Source: Aliarcobacter sp.
Lineage (GTDB): Bacteria; Campylobacterota; Campylobacteria; Campylobacterales; Arcobacteraceae
Length of the DNA stretch: 38,517 nt
Direction: 5' to 3'
Assembly (NCBI GenBank): GCA_028681275.1
Contig: JAQUIV010000006.1
Coordinates: 1 to 38,517 of the forward strand
The position numbers were made by a program, and so were the translations under genes. This document shows positions 17,777 to 27,936 of this stretch, in pieces (the first letter of the stretch is position 1; each line of letters starts with the position of its first letter). Below the pieces are notes generated by a model. The model worked only from the letters and a program-made list of their open reading frames with translations, made no database searches and had not been told where the DNA came from.

Positions 17777-18554
17777 TTTTAATTAACTCTTTCATATCAA
17801 TAATTGCTTGGCTTAAACCTGTAAAAACAGAACGAGCAATAATACTTTGTCCAATATTTAACTCTTCAACTTCAGGAATTTGTGAAATTAGTTTTACATT
17901 TTGATAGTTTAATCCATGCCCTGCTGCAACTTTTAAACCAAGTTTTTTTGCTAATTTTGATGAATTTTCTATCTCTTTGATAGATTTGTTTAATTTAGTT
18001 TTTAATTCGTTTTTACTTAATTCTAATTCTTTGATTGTATGATGAGTTTGAGATAAATTTGTATTTAACATTGCATAAATATTTGCAAAAGTTCCAGTAT
18101 GAAGTTCAATCCATTCAACTTCAAGTTCTTTTGAAAGTTCGATAATTTCTTCATTTGGGTCAATAAAAAGTGATACTTCAATTTCATTTGCATGAAGTTT
18201 ATCAATTACTTTTTGAAGTTTTTCAAAGTTTCCTTTTACATCAAGTCCACCCTCAGTTGTAACTTCATTTCTATTTTCAGGAACTAAAGTAGCTCGAGTT
18301 GGTTTTAATTTACAAACAATATCAATAATGTCACTATTTATTGAGCACTCTAAATTAACTGGAAGTGATGATTGCTGAATTATAGCAATTGCATCATTGT
18401 CATGAATGTGTCGTCTATCTTCTCTTAAATGAATTGTGATTTGATCAGCTCCACTTAGTTTGCAAATACCAAGTGCATCAAGGGGATTTGGGTCGTTAAT
18501 TTTTCTAGCTTCTCTTAATACTGCAATGTGATCTATATTTACACCAAGTAGCAA
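17769..18554 (-). CDS. pdxJ: Pyridoxine 5'-phosphate synthase
   Basis: 261 residues. Signatures are GVNIDHIAVLREARK, GADQITIHLREDRRHI, VNLECS and AAGHGLNYQN in a TIM barrel. It is slightly longer than E. coli PdxJ because of an insert around 170-190 (HHTIKELELSKNELKTKL). The start is TTG (18552-18554) with AAAGGA 6 nt before it. That ribosome binding site directly touches the 3' arm of a 13-bp inverted repeat, a possible control element. Confidence 0.95.
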   Translation of the reverse strand: MLLGVNIDHIAVLREARKINDPNPLDALGICKLSGADQITIHLREDRRHIHDNDAIAIIQQSSLPVNLECSINSDIIDIVCKLKPTRATLVPENRNEVTTEGGLDVKGNFEKLQKVIDKLHANEIEVSLFIDPNEEIIELSKELEVEWIELHTGTFANIYAMLNTNLSQTHHTIKELELSKNELKTKLNKSIKEIENSSKLAKKLGLKVAAGHGLNYQNVKLISQIPEVEELNIGQSIIARSVFTGLSQAIIDMKELIKND

Positions 18555-18563
18555 TTTGTATCC

Positions 18564-18606
18564 TTTAATATTGGCTTTTTAGTACGAAATAATAGCCAAT
18601 ATTAAA
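18564..18606 (-). promoter_or_regulatory. 13-bp perfect inverted repeat before pdxJ
   Basis: TTTAATATTGGCT (18564-18576) and AGCCAATATTAAA (18594-18606) are perfect inverted repeats around a 17-nt loop. On the pdxJ transcript the structure ends exactly at the GGA of the Shine-Dalgarno. No T-run follows on either strand, so it is not a normal terminator. It could be a repressor operator or an RNA stem separating trpE and pdxJ expression. Confidence 0.5.
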
Positions 18607-18632
18607 TAAAGAAGTCTTTGTAGGATTTTAGA

Positions 18633-20042
18633 TTATGATAAGTCTTTTAATGTTGCAATATTAGCAGCAAGTTTATTTGTAACTTCAAGATATTCATCCT
18701 CTGGTTTTGAGTCTGCTACAACTCCAGCTCCAGCTTGGAAAATGATAGTATCAGCTGTAAGCATTGTAGTTCTAATAGTAATTGCACTATCCATATTTCC
18801 ATCAAAACCAAAATAAGCGATACTTCCTGAATAGAAGTTTCTTTTTATTCCCTCAAATTGTGCGATTAATTCCATAGCTCTAATTTTTGGAGCTCCTGTC
18901 ATTGTCCCTGCTGTAAATGTTGCTGCAAACAAATCAAACATATCGTATTTATCATCAATTACTGCTTCTACATCTGAAACAATATGCATAACATGAGAGT
19001 ATCTTTCTATTCTCATTAAATCAGTTACTTTTACAGTTCCTGGCTTTGCAACACGACCAACATCATTTCTTCCTAAATCAACAAGCATTAGATGTTCAGC
19101 TCTCTCTTTTGTATCGTTGATTAGTTCATTTTCCATTTCAATGTCTTTTTCTAAAGTTTTACCTCTTTTTCGTGTTCCCGCGATTGGTCTTAAAAGTAAA
19201 TGTCCATCAACAAGTCTAATCATAACTTCAGGAGAACTTCCTGCAATTGTGAATTTCTCAAATTCTAAAAGAAAAAGATATGGGCTTGGATTTTTACTTC
19301 TTAATGCTCTATAAAAACTAAGATGATCAACAATAGCTTTTTGAGTAAATCTGTTTGACATTAAAATCTGAAAAACATCTCCTGATTTTATCATCTCTTT
19401 TGATTTTGCAACCATTTCAAAAAACTCTTCTTTTGAAAAGTTGAATTTTCCTTCATCAAGTAAAGTTGCTTTTTTTAAAGGAGTGTATTCATAACTTTTT
19501 AAAAGTTCTTTTTCAATGATTTCTAAATCTTTTTGCTTTTCATCCATTGAAGTAATAATTACAAGTTTTGAAGTTTTGTGAGAAAATCCAAGAATTATTT
19601 TTGGTCTTATTAAATCTAAATCAGGAATATTTAATTGATCAACCAAAGAGTTCATAGACTCTTTTAGTTTTGGTTCGAATTCTTTTCCAATGTCGTATCC
19701 AACATTTCCAATAAATCCATCAATTAGCCCAACACCTAACTCTAAAGATTTATTTTTATAAAACTCTTTGTCAAAATTTTTATAGTATCTTTTTAAAAAA
19801 GTTAATGGATTTGATTCAACAGTTGAAACTTCTTGTTTTTCATTTTTATAAAAACAAGTTCCATTTTCATACCAAACTCTTTCTCTGTCACCAATAATGA
19901 TGTAAGAATAATTTCCAGTACTTGAATTAATAGTACTTTCAAATAAAAATGTTATTTCATCTTTATATAATTTTTTTATTTTTTCATATATTGAAACAGG
20001 TGTGAATTGGTCTAAAAATAGCTCTTTACTATAAAAATTCAT
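18633..20042 (-). CDS. trpE: Anthranilate synthase component I
   Basis: 469 residues. The chorismate-binding domain (about 200-469) has [46 protein letters not shown] and the closing [19 protein letters not shown] favours TrpE over PabB (usually PIKGT). The N-terminal [20 protein letters not shown] corresponds to the LLES-type tryptophan feedback region. It makes anthranilate from chorismate and glutamine with TrpG. No trpG is next to it and trpB lies 11 kb away on the other strand, so tryptophan genes are scattered here. The start has only a weak ribosome binding site. Confidence 0.88.
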   Translation of the reverse strand: MNFYSKELFLDQFTPVSIYEKIKKLYKDEITFLFESTINSSTGNYSYIIIGDRERVWYENGTCFYKNEKQEVSTVESNPLTFLKRYYKNFDKEFYKNKSLELGVGLIDGFIGNVGYDIGKEFEPKLKESMNSLVDQLNIPDLDLIRPKIILGFSHKTSKLVIITSMDEKQKDLEIIEKELLKSYEYTPLKKATLLDEGKFNFSKEEFFEMVAKSKEMIKSGDVFQILMSNRFTQKAIVDHLSFYRALRSKNPSPYLFLLEFEKFTIAGSSPEVMIRLVDGHLLLRPIAGTRKRGKTLEKDIEMENELINDTKERAEHLMLVDLGRNDVGRVAKPGTVKVTDLMRIERYSHVMHIVSDVEAVIDDKYDMFDLFAATFTAGTMTGAPKIRAMELIAQFEGIKRNFYSGSIAYFGFDGNMDSAITIRTTMLTADTIIFQAGAGVVADSKPEDEYLEVTNKLAANIATLKDLS

Positions 20043-20056
20043 TAATATCTACTTTT

Positions 20057-21052
20057 TTAAAATTTAACTACAAATGCACTTGTAACATTTAGTTTTTGTT
20101 TAACATCTTCAACATTTTCACTAGCTGCTGCTTTTGAAGAATATGGCCCAATTAGAACTTTGTTATAAGCTACACCATTTACTGTATCTTGATATATTTT
20201 ATATTTTAATTTTGCATTTCTAATTGTACTTACATAACCATCAGTCGGTTTTTTAGTAAATGCACCAATTTGAATAAAATAACCACTTGAAACATTACTT
20301 GAAGAAGATGTTTCTTCAGTAGAAGATGAAGGTGTTTCTACTAAATCTTTAATAGAAGATTTTTTAGTTTCTACTTTTTTAACTACATTTTCTTCTTTAG
20401 GAAGAGCTTCCTCTTTTTGTTTTACTACAGGTTTTTCTTTATTTACTGATTTACTTTTTTCAACTTTTTTTATAGTTTGATCGATTGCTTCATCAGAAAT
20501 TCCTGATTTATTTGGATTATAATTTTCAGCCTCTTTTTGTAAATTTTCAAAAGCTTGTGAATTACTATTATCTTCAACATTTTTATTTTGTGTTGTTGAT
20601 GTATTTCCTTGAACTTCAGGAACCATTGGTTCATTAGCATCTTTTTTTACTCTTTCGTTAATGATTTTTTGGAAGTTTTCTTCAATATTATCACTCTCTG
20701 ATAGTTTTTTCATTTCAGTCGAATTTGCACTATTAGATGTAAATTGATCTTCCTTTGGAGTATCACTTGTTAAAAGGCGAATAATAATTATAGTTAATAA
20801 AAATAAAACAACGAGGACAATACCTAAAATTAGGTATTTTTTCTTATTATCCTCATTTGTATTAGATGTCCCTAGCATAATATTATCAAGCTCATGTTCA
20901 TTTTGATCAACATTAGTGTTTCTCTCAAAAATAACAGAGTCATTGTTAATTGACATTTCTACTTCTTCAAGTTCATTTAACTTTCGTTCAAGTTCTTCTC
21001 TTTCTTGTTGAATTTGAACTTTTTTAATAAACTCATCACCTTTTATTTGCAT
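20057..21052 (-). CDS. SPOR-domain membrane protein
   Basis: 331 residues. A charged, coiled-coil-like cytoplasmic N-terminus (1-70) precedes one membrane segment (73-94, LILGIVLVVLFLLTIIII). A long low-complexity periplasmic linker rich in Lys, Glu and Ser follows (about 97-250), then a SPOR domain (about 255-331; SGYFIQIGAFTKKPTDGYVSTI). SPOR domains bind denuded septal peptidoglycan, so the protein probably acts at the division site. The order lysS-glyA-SPOR is shared with Campylobacter jejuni as I recall it. Confidence 0.88.
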   Translation of the reverse strand: MQIKGDEFIKKVQIQQEREELERKLNELEEVEMSINNDSVIFERNTNVDQNEHELDNIMLGTSNTNEDNKKKYLILGIVLVVLFLLTIIIIRLLTSDTPKEDQFTSNSANSTEMKKLSESDNIEENFQKIINERVKKDANEPMVPEVQGNTSTTQNKNVEDNSNSQAFENLQKEAENYNPNKSGISDEAIDQTIKKVEKSKSVNKEKPVVKQKEEALPKEENVVKKVETKKSSIKDLVETPSSSTEETSSSSNVSSGYFIQIGAFTKKPTDGYVSTIRNAKLKYKIYQDTVNGVAYNKVLIGPYSSKAAASENVEDVKQKLNVTSAFVVKF

Positions 21053-21078
21053 AACTTATCCTTATTTAAATAGAAATC

Positions 21079-22341
21079 CTAGTAAGTTGATTTATTATAT
21101 ACAACAAAATTTCCTGCTAGCTCTTCTAATTCTTTATTGATTTTTGCATGAAGTTCAGTATCTTCAATGTTATCTAAAACATCACAAATTTTATTTGCAA
21201 TTAATTCAAATTCTTTTTCTTTCATTCCTCTAGCAGTTAGAGCTGGACTTCCAATTCTAATACCTGAAGTTACAAATGGAGATCTTGTTTCACCTGGAAC
21301 TGTATTTTTATTTACTGTAATTCCTGCATTTCCTAAAGCTGCATCTGCATCTTTTCCTGAGAAAGGTTTATTTAAAAAAGATACTAAGATTAGGTGATTA
21401 TCTGTTCCACCTGATACTAAATCGTATCCTCTTTTCATTAGAACTTCTCCTAATACTTTTGCATTAGCTTTTACTTGTTTTGCATATTCTTTCCACTCAG
21501 GAGCTAAGATTTCTTTGAATGCAACTGCTTTTGCAGCTATTACATGAACAAGTGGTCCACCTTGAAGACCTGGGAAAATTGCTGAATTAATTTTTTTAGC
21601 AATCTCCTCATCATTTGTCATAATCATCCCACCTCTTGGACCTCTTAAAGTCTTATGAGTAGTAGTCGTTACAACGTCAGCATAAGGGAATGGACTCATA
21701 TGTTCACCAGCAGCAACAAGTCCTGCAATGTGAGCGATGTCAGCAAATAAAATTGCTCCAACAGCATCAGCTATTTCTCTAAATTTTTTGAAATCAATTT
21801 CTCTTGCGTATGCAGATGCTCCACAAACTATGATTTTTGGTTGAGTAATTTTTGCAATATCCATAACTCTTTCATAGTTAATTCTTCCATCTAATTCTAC
21901 ACCATAATAAAACGCTTGGTAATTTTTACCAGAGAATGATGGTTTTGAACCATGAGTTAAGTGTCCACCATGAGATAAATCCATACCTAAAATTCTATCA
22001 CCAGCTTGTAATAATGCAGCATAAACAGCACCATTTGCTTGAGAACCTGAATGTGGTTGTACATTTGCATAAGAGCAACCAAAGATTTTACAAGCTCTAT
22101 CAATTGCTAATTGCTCAACTTGGTCAGCAAATTCACAACCACCATAATATCTTTTATAAGGATAACCCTCAGCATATTTGTTTGTAAAAACTGAACCCAT
22201 TGCTTCCATTACTGCTGGACTTGTAAAGTTTTCACTTGCAATCATCTCTAAATGATTAGTTTGTCTTTTTAACTCTTTTTCTACTATTGAAAATACTTCG
22301 TTATCTGCTTGTTCTAAATTTGCATTTGATAAAAAACTCAT
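21079..22341 (-). CDS. glyA: Serine hydroxymethyltransferase
   Basis: 420 residues. The PLP lysine is K230 in [42 protein letters not shown] and [12 protein letters not shown] are further family signatures. It converts serine and THF to glycine and methylene-THF, the substrate of FolD. AAGGAGA is a strong ribosome binding site. It lies 35 bp after lysS. Confidence 0.98.
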   Translation of the reverse strand: MSFLSNANLEQADNEVFSIVEKELKRQTNHLEMIASENFTSPAVMEAMGSVFTNKYAEGYPYKRYYGGCEFADQVEQLAIDRACKIFGCSYANVQPHSGSQANGAVYAALLQAGDRILGMDLSHGGHLTHGSKPSFSGKNYQAFYYGVELDGRINYERVMDIAKITQPKIIVCGASAYAREIDFKKFREIADAVGAILFADIAHIAGLVAAGEHMSPFPYADVVTTTTHKTLRGPRGGMIMTNDEEIAKKINSAIFPGLQGGPLVHVIAAKAVAFKEILAPEWKEYAKQVKANAKVLGEVLMKRGYDLVSGGTDNHLILVSFLNKPFSGKDADAALGNAGITVNKNTVPGETRSPFVTSGIRIGSPALTARGMKEKEFELIANKICDVLDNIEDTELHAKINKELEELAGNFVVYNKSTY

Positions 22342-22376
22342 TGTTTTGTTCTCCTTAAAATTATTAAATTAATATA

Positions 22377-23891
22377 TTATTCTTCATCATCGTGAAGATT
22401 GATTTCGTGTTTTATTGGTTTCATTGCTGGGAATAGTAATACATCTCTAATTGAGTGTTCATTTGTAAGCATCATTACTAATCTATCAATTCCAATACCT
22501 TGACCTGCTGTTGGAGCCATTCCATAAGATAAAGCATTTACAAAGTCTTCATCCATTTCATGTGCTTCATCATCACCGCTATCTTTTGCTGCCATTTGAC
22601 CTTCAAATCTCTCTAATTGATCAAGAGGGTCATTTAACTCACTAAATGCATTTGCAATCTCTTTTCCTGCAATAAATAACTCAAATCTATCTGTTAAATG
22701 AGGTTTTTCATCATTTCTTCTTGCAAGAGGTGAGATTTCAACTGGATATTCAGTAATAAACGTTGGATTGATAAGTTTTGCTTCAACATACTCATCAAAT
22801 AATTCACCTTGAAGTTGTCCAATATTCATTTTCTCATTTACATCTAATTTTTTCTCTTTCATAAATGCAATGATTTTATCTTTATCTTCAACTATATCTT
22901 TTGGAACACCACCAATTTCATATAAAGATTGAATTAATGGAATTTCAGTAAATTTATTAAAATCAATTGTTAAATTACCATAAGGTAAAAGAGTTGGTAA
23001 TTCTAAATGTTCAAATAAATATTCAAAATACTCTTTTGTTAAAACAATCAAATCTTTATAAGTTTTGTATGCCCAATAAAACTCAATAGATGTGAACTCA
23101 GGATTATGTGTTGCATCCATTCCTTCATTTCTAAAGTTTCTATTGATTTCAAATACAGCTTCAAATCCACCAACAATTAATCTTTTTAAATATAATTCAG
23201 GTGCGATTCTTAAAAATCTATCAATTCCTAAAGCATTATGGTGAGTAATAAACGGTTTAGCATTAGCTCCACCTGCAATTGGATGCATCATTGGAGTTTC
23301 TACTTCTAGGAAACCTTTGTTTTCAAAGAATCTTCTAGTTAATGAAATTACTTTACTTCTAATGTGGAAAGTTTTTCTCACTTCAGAATTCATAATTAAA
23401 TCTAAATATCTTTGTCTATATCTTAACTCTTTATCTTGAATACCATGATATTTTTCAGGAAGTGGAGAAATTGCTTTTGTAAGTATTTTTAAATCATCCG
23501 CATGAAGTGAAAGTTCACCATGTCCAGTTACAAATGGATAACCACTTACTTCTACAATATCACCAACTTCAATATTTTTTTTGAAAATGTCATTATAAAA
23601 ATTTTCAGGTAAATTGTCTCTTGCCACATAAACTTGTAACATACCACTTTCATCTTCAATTTTTATGAAAGATGCTTTTCCCATTAATCTGAAAAGTTTA
23701 ATTCTTCCAGCAACAATATAATTTCTTTTTTCATCTCTTTTTTCTTCTAAATTAAAAATATCACTATTTACATTTAAATATTTTGCAATAGTAGTATTTC
23801 TTGCACTTTCATTTGAGTAAGGGTTTATTCCTACTTCTCTTAATTTGTCAGCTTTTTCAATTCTTTGTTGTATATATTTATTTTCAAACAA
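22377..23891 (-). CDS. lysS: Lysyl-tRNA synthetase, class II
   Basis: 504 residues. An OB-fold anticodon-binding domain (about 55-150) is followed by the class II catalytic core with motif 2 [23 protein letters not shown] and motif 3 [14 protein letters not shown]. It charges tRNA-Lys. In C. jejuni the fur gene is located directly upstream of lysS; here the CvpA gene abuts it with a 15-bp gap. Confidence 0.97.
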   Translation of the reverse strand: MFENKYIQQRIEKADKLREVGINPYSNESARNTTIAKYLNVNSDIFNLEEKRDEKRNYIVAGRIKLFRLMGKASFIKIEDESGMLQVYVARDNLPENFYNDIFKKNIEVGDIVEVSGYPFVTGHGELSLHADDLKILTKAISPLPEKYHGIQDKELRYRQRYLDLIMNSEVRKTFHIRSKVISLTRRFFENKGFLEVETPMMHPIAGGANAKPFITHHNALGIDRFLRIAPELYLKRLIVGGFEAVFEINRNFRNEGMDATHNPEFTSIEFYWAYKTYKDLIVLTKEYFEYLFEHLELPTLLPYGNLTIDFNKFTEIPLIQSLYEIGGVPKDIVEDKDKIIAFMKEKKLDVNEKMNIGQLQGELFDEYVEAKLINPTFITEYPVEISPLARRNDEKPHLTDRFELFIAGKEIANAFSELNDPLDQLERFEGQMAAKDSGDDEAHEMDEDFVNALSYGMAPTAGQGIGIDRLVMMLTNEHSIRDVLLFPAMKPIKHEINLHDDEE

Positions 23892-23906
23892 TATTAAATC
23901 CCTTTA

Positions 23907-24635
23907 TTAATTTTCTGGTTTATTAGCGATACTTTTTAATTTTTCTTTAGTTGTATCTACTTGTTCTTGAGTTGTAGTTTTAGTTTCTTCAATCTTTTTC
24001 TCAATATTATTAACTATCTCTTCTTTAACAGTTTCTTTTACACTTTCTGTTGTTGATTCAATACCTTGTTTAATATTGTTTTTTGTGTCATCAATAATTT
24101 CAGAAGCTTTTGTTGTATCTACAACTTTATCAACACTATTAGTAATTGAAGTAGTATCAAGTTTGATTATGTATGAACCAACACTTATTAAATGAGGCAT
24201 TACAAATGAAGTTGCAAATTTTTCATCCATCACTTTTTTGAAAGATTGTACTTGATAAAGAGAATAAGCAATTACTGAAAATATTAAAAATATTTTTGAA
24301 GCTCCAAATACAAATCCAAAAATTCTATCTACTGCACCTAAACCACTTGCTGAAAAAATTTTACTAATAATCACACCAAGAGTGTAAACAATTAACCAAA
24401 ACCCAACTAATGCAACAACAAAACCAATTAGTTTTATAGTCGCTTCACTTTGAATTGCTAAAATTGGAGCAATTGCATCTCCTGCATCTTTTGAAATTCT
24501 TGAAGCTACAAAAATTGCTCCAATAATTCCAATAATTCCAAATATTTCTTTTATTAATCCTCTAAAAAGACCTTTTAGTCCCAATATTAGAGTAATTGAT
24601 ATAATTATTAAATCAAAAATAGAAAAATCTTGCAT
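23907..24635 (-). CDS. CvpA-family membrane protein
   Basis: 242 residues. Four membrane segments are visible (about 7-25, 28-47, 66-90, 100-125), with the family pattern FDLIIISITLILGLKGLFRGLIKEIFGIIGI at the start. A polar, Thr/Lys/Glu-rich C-terminal tail (about 165-242) has repeated amphipathic stretches (TKASEIIDDTKNNIKQGIESTTESVKE). CvpA was named for colicin V production but its molecular role remains uncertain (cell-envelope stress tolerance in enterics). It is the first gene of the long minus-strand block that runs to the amidase. Confidence 0.85.
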   Translation of the reverse strand: MQDFSIFDLIIISITLILGLKGLFRGLIKEIFGIIGIIGAIFVASRISKDAGDAIAPILAIQSEATIKLIGFVVALVGFWLIVYTLGVIISKIFSASGLGAVDRIFGFVFGASKIFLIFSVIAYSLYQVQSFKKVMDEKFATSFVMPHLISVGSYIIKLDTTSITNSVDKVVDTTKASEIIDDTKNNIKQGIESTTESVKETVKEEIVNNIEKKIEETKTTTQEQVDTTKEKLKSIANKPEN

Positions 24636-24661
24636 AATGCCCCTTTTCTTATAATTCGTGC

Positions 24662-24667
24662 ATTGTA
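24662..24667 (-). promoter_or_regulatory. Possible -10 box for the cvpA-lysS-glyA block
   Basis: TACAAT on the minus strand lies 27-32 bases before the cvpA ATG, in the only gap upstream of the block. AAAAGGGG is the ribosome binding site. There is no good -35, as usual for this phylum. Confidence 0.35.
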
Positions 24668-24690
24668 TCCAATCTTTGCAAAATAGAAGT

Positions 24691-26766
24691 TTAATTAAAA
24701 TCTATAATAAAGTTAGTACCAATATAATTTTTGTTTTTATAGGTATAAGTTACATTTTGAATATCAATTTTGTAACCTAAATTTTTAACAAAAAATTCAT
24801 TTACCATATATAACCCTAGTCCTACACCAAAAGATTGATGTTTAGTTGTAAAATATGGTTCGAATATTTTTGAAATTATGTTTTCATCAATTCCATTTCC
24901 AGAATCTCTTATTTGTAAAATATTGTTTTTAAACTCAATAAATATAAATCTATCATCTTGATTTTGATTAGTTATCAAGGCATGTATTGAATTATCTAAA
25001 ATATTTAATATAGCTTGTGAAAAATCATTTTTGTTAGCATTCAAAATAAAATCATTATCATAGGTAAAAGAACATTGTATATACTCTTTTTCAAAAGTAG
25101 AATCCATAATTTTTTTTGTATTTTCTAATGTTTCTATTAGTGAAAATCTAGTTATTTTTTCATCATTATTAAAGAAAATTGTGAAATCTTCTATCGTATC
25201 TGATAGTTTAGTTGTATTATTTATTATGGCATCACATGATTCATTAAAGTTTTTATCATCAAGGATATCTAGCTCTTTTTGAAGTTTCATTCCACTTGTT
25301 ATTGTACTAATTACACTTAAAGGTTGTCTCCAATGATGGGCTATATTTTTTAATATATCTGTAATTGCTGCAATTTTTGATTGTTGAAAAAGTATTCTAT
25401 CTTTTTCTTTATTCTCTTCAATTCTAAATATTTCTTGGGTTATATCTGTAAAGGTTGCAATGATAAAATTTTCATCTTTAATTTTTGAGCATTTTACAGA
25501 AAAATGATTTATCTCATTTTCCATATTTTTTATAGCTACTCTAAAATTTTTATCTTGATTGTTAAGAACATATTCTGCCCAATTTCTTCCATTATAATAT
25601 TTGTCAATAATATAATTTTCATCATCCATATTTAAAAAAGTTTTACATATACAAATATATTTATTTTTGAATTGTTCAAGAGTTGATACATCTTTAAAAA
25701 ATTCATAAAGTCTTTGGTTTGCATCAATTATATTTGTTCCATTTGTAATTACAATTATATTTTGTTGAGAATCCAAAATGGATTGTTTTTTATTCTCTTG
25801 AATTTTTAATTGTCTTAAATAACTTGTATATAAATAGATTAAAAAAGAGAAAAATATTATGATTAAGGCAATTACTGAAATCATAATGATTTGAACTTTA
25901 AAAGATTTAACCATTTGTACATCAATATCTTTTAGTTTTACAAAATTTAAAATATAACCTAATTTTTCATTTCTTTCATTATAAAGATTGTAAGTTGATA
26001 TTAAATGGTCATTTTCAATAATATAACCATCTATTTCCAAATATTTTTCAATGCGATTTTCTTGTAAATAGTCTATTAAATCCTTATTTGCATTTATATT
26101 TGCTATGTAATAATCATTAATAAATGTATTTGTATGAGGAAATTTTATTCTTTCTTTATATTTTTTGTCTGTTACTACTATTGAATCAATATTATTTTCT
26201 TTTAAGTCATTAGCAATAGAATTAAAGTGTGAAATAACTTCAATAGCACCTAAAAAATTGTTATCTGTATCAAAAATTGGAGCTCTTGCTTTTATTGTCA
26301 TTGAAAATAATCCAACACCAATAGAAGTTGAAATATCTCTATTTTCAATAAATTTTTTCAAATCTTTTCTAAAAAGTAAATTATCTCCTTTTTTATCTGT
26401 CCATGAACGATATACGCTATTTCCTTCTTTATCAACTATTTGAATCCAAATATTTTTAAATTTAGTATTCTGTTTTATTTGTTCTGTAAGTTTTGTATAT
26501 TCAAATTTGTCATATTCTTGAGAGTTCATATATTCAAATAATTTGTTCTCTTTTGATAAAGATAAAGCTATTGATAAAGTAGTATTTTTTTTATTTTCTA
26601 AAAAGTTTTCAGTTAGTTTTATGATGTTTGTATTTGTAGAATTATAGATAGAATTTAATAAATTCTGTTGTTTATTTGAAATGTAATAATAAGTTCCTAC
26701 TATTATAAAAATAGCTAAGATTAAAAATGAAAAAATAGTGATACGAGTATTTTTTTTTGAATACAT
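24691..26766 (-). CDS. Orphan membrane sensor histidine kinase
   Basis: 691 residues. Membrane segment 1 (about 9-28) and 2 (about 291-314) flank a periplasmic sensor region of ~260 residues with Cache-like features (IQIVDKEGNSVYRSW, IKARAPIFDTDNNFLGAIEV). A PAS-like domain follows (about 330-445). The H-box is IAHHWRQPLSVIS, with H477 aligned to the phosphoacceptor position. The ATPase domain has the N-box NILDNSIHAL, G1 IRDSGNGID, F-box FEPYFTTK and G2 GVGLGLYM. HHWRQPL H-boxes are a frequent Campylobacterota type. No response regulator lies beside it, so its partner and signal are unknown. Confidence 0.88.
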   Translation of the reverse strand: MYSKKNTRITIFSFLILAIFIIVGTYYYISNKQQNLLNSIYNSTNTNIIKLTENFLENKKNTTLSIALSLSKENKLFEYMNSQEYDKFEYTKLTEQIKQNTKFKNIWIQIVDKEGNSVYRSWTDKKGDNLLFRKDLKKFIENRDISTSIGVGLFSMTIKARAPIFDTDNNFLGAIEVISHFNSIANDLKENNIDSIVVTDKKYKERIKFPHTNTFINDYYIANINANKDLIDYLQENRIEKYLEIDGYIIENDHLISTYNLYNERNEKLGYILNFVKLKDIDVQMVKSFKVQIIMISVIALIIIFFSFLIYLYTSYLRQLKIQENKKQSILDSQQNIIVITNGTNIIDANQRLYEFFKDVSTLEQFKNKYICICKTFLNMDDENYIIDKYYNGRNWAEYVLNNQDKNFRVAIKNMENEINHFSVKCSKIKDENFIIATFTDITQEIFRIEENKEKDRILFQQSKIAAITDILKNIAHHWRQPLSVISTITSGMKLQKELDILDDKNFNESCDAIINNTTKLSDTIEDFTIFFNNDEKITRFSLIETLENTKKIMDSTFEKEYIQCSFTYDNDFILNANKNDFSQAILNILDNSIHALITNQNQDDRFIFIEFKNNILQIRDSGNGIDENIISKIFEPYFTTKHQSFGVGLGLYMVNEFFVKNLGYKIDIQNVTYTYKNKNYIGTNFIIDFN

Positions 26767-26857
26767 AGATATTAACTTTTAGTAGATTTATAAGAGTTTA
26801 TCATATTAAAATGTAACTTTTCTTTTGATTAATGTTTTCATTTAGAATTAATAAATT

Positions 26858-26872
26858 TGTGATAAAATCACA
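26858..26872 (+). promoter_or_regulatory. ispG -10 box inside a TGTGAT-N3-ATCACA palindrome
   Basis: TGTGAT and ATCACA are perfect inverted repeats separated by AAA. The TAAAAT -10 hexamer (26863-26868) lies in the palindrome, and its last T is 7 bases before the A of the ispG ATG, exactly the distance expected if transcription starts at the start codon. There is no Shine-Dalgarno. The palindrome resembles a CRP/FNR-family site but with a 5-base rather than 6-base centre (TGTGA-N5-TCACA). Confidence 0.5.
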
Positions 26873-26874
26873 CC

Positions 26875-27936
26875 ATGATAAAAAGATACCCAACTAAACA
26901 AATATTCGTCGGAAACGTACCAATTGGTGGTGATGCACCAATTCCTGTACAATCAATGACATTTACAAAAACATCAGATGTTAAAGCAACAGTAGAACAA
27001 ATTACAAGATTACATTTTGCTGGAGCTGATATAGTAAGAGTTGCTGTTCCAAATATGGAAGCAGCATTGGCATTAAAAGAGATTAAATCTCAAGTTCAAT
27101 TACCACTTGTAGCAGATATTCATTTTCACCATAAATTAGCTTTAATTGCTGCTGAAGTTGTAGATTGTATTAGAATTAATCCAGGAAATATTGGTGATAA
27201 AAAAAGAGTTCAAGAAGTAGTAAAGGCTTGTACTGAAAGAAATATACCAATTAGAATTGGAGTAAATTCTGGTTCACTTGAAAAGCAGTTTGAAGATAGA
27301 TATGGACAAACACCAGAGGGAATGGTTGCAAGTGCTGATTACAATATCAAATATCTTGAAGATTTAGGTTTTACAAATTTAAAAGTTTCTCTAAAAGCTA
27401 GTGATGTTCAAAGAACAGTTGAAGCTTATAGAAAATTAAGACCTATGAATAACTATGCTTTTCATTTAGGTGTTACAGAAGCAGGAACACAGTTTCACTC
27501 AACAATCAAATCTTCTATTGCTTTAGGAGCTTTATTACTTGATGGAATTGGTGATACTTTAAGAGTTTCAATGACTGGTGAACTTGAAGAAGAGATAAAA
27601 GTAGGGCGAGCAATACTTAAAGATGTTGGAATTGCAAAAGACGGATTAAATATTGTTTCATGTCCAACTTGTGGAAGAATTGAAGCTGATTTAGTAAGTG
27701 CTGTTAGTGAAATAGAAAAAAGAACAAAACATATAAAAACTCCACTAGATGTTTCAGTTATGGGATGTGTTGTAAATGCAATTGGTGAAGCAAAATCTGC
27801 TGATGTTGCAATTGCTTTTGGAAAAGGAAGTGGACTTGTAATGAAAAAAGGTGAAATTATTGCAAAACTTTCAGGAGATGCTTTGATAAATAAATTTATT
27901 GAAGAAGTTGAAATCGAAGCAGAAAAAAGAAAATAA
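26875..27936 (+). CDS. ispG: 4-hydroxy-3-methylbut-2-en-1-yl diphosphate synthase (GcpE)
   Basis: 353 residues, the short bacterial form. The 4Fe-4S ligands are in [12 protein letters not shown] and [16 protein letters not shown]; the TIM-barrel part begins [20 protein letters not shown] and has [13 protein letters not shown]. It makes HMBPP in the MEP isoprenoid pathway. The gene probably has a leaderless mRNA (see the promoter entry). Its stop overlaps the dnaB ATG by one base, so dnaB is co-transcribed. Confidence 0.97.
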   Translation: MIKRYPTKQIFVGNVPIGGDAPIPVQSMTFTKTSDVKATVEQITRLHFAGADIVRVAVPNMEAALALKEIKSQVQLPLVADIHFHHKLALIAAEVVDCIRINPGNIGDKKRVQEVVKACTERNIPIRIGVNSGSLEKQFEDRYGQTPEGMVASADYNIKYLEDLGFTNLKVSLKASDVQRTVEAYRKLRPMNNYAFHLGVTEAGTQFHSTIKSSIALGALLLDGIGDTLRVSMTGELEEEIKVGRAILKDVGIAKDGLNIVSCPTCGRIEADLVSAVSEIEKRTKHIKTPLDVSVMGCVVNAIGEAKSADVAIAFGKGSGLVMKKGEIIAKLSGDALINKFIEEVEIEAEKRK

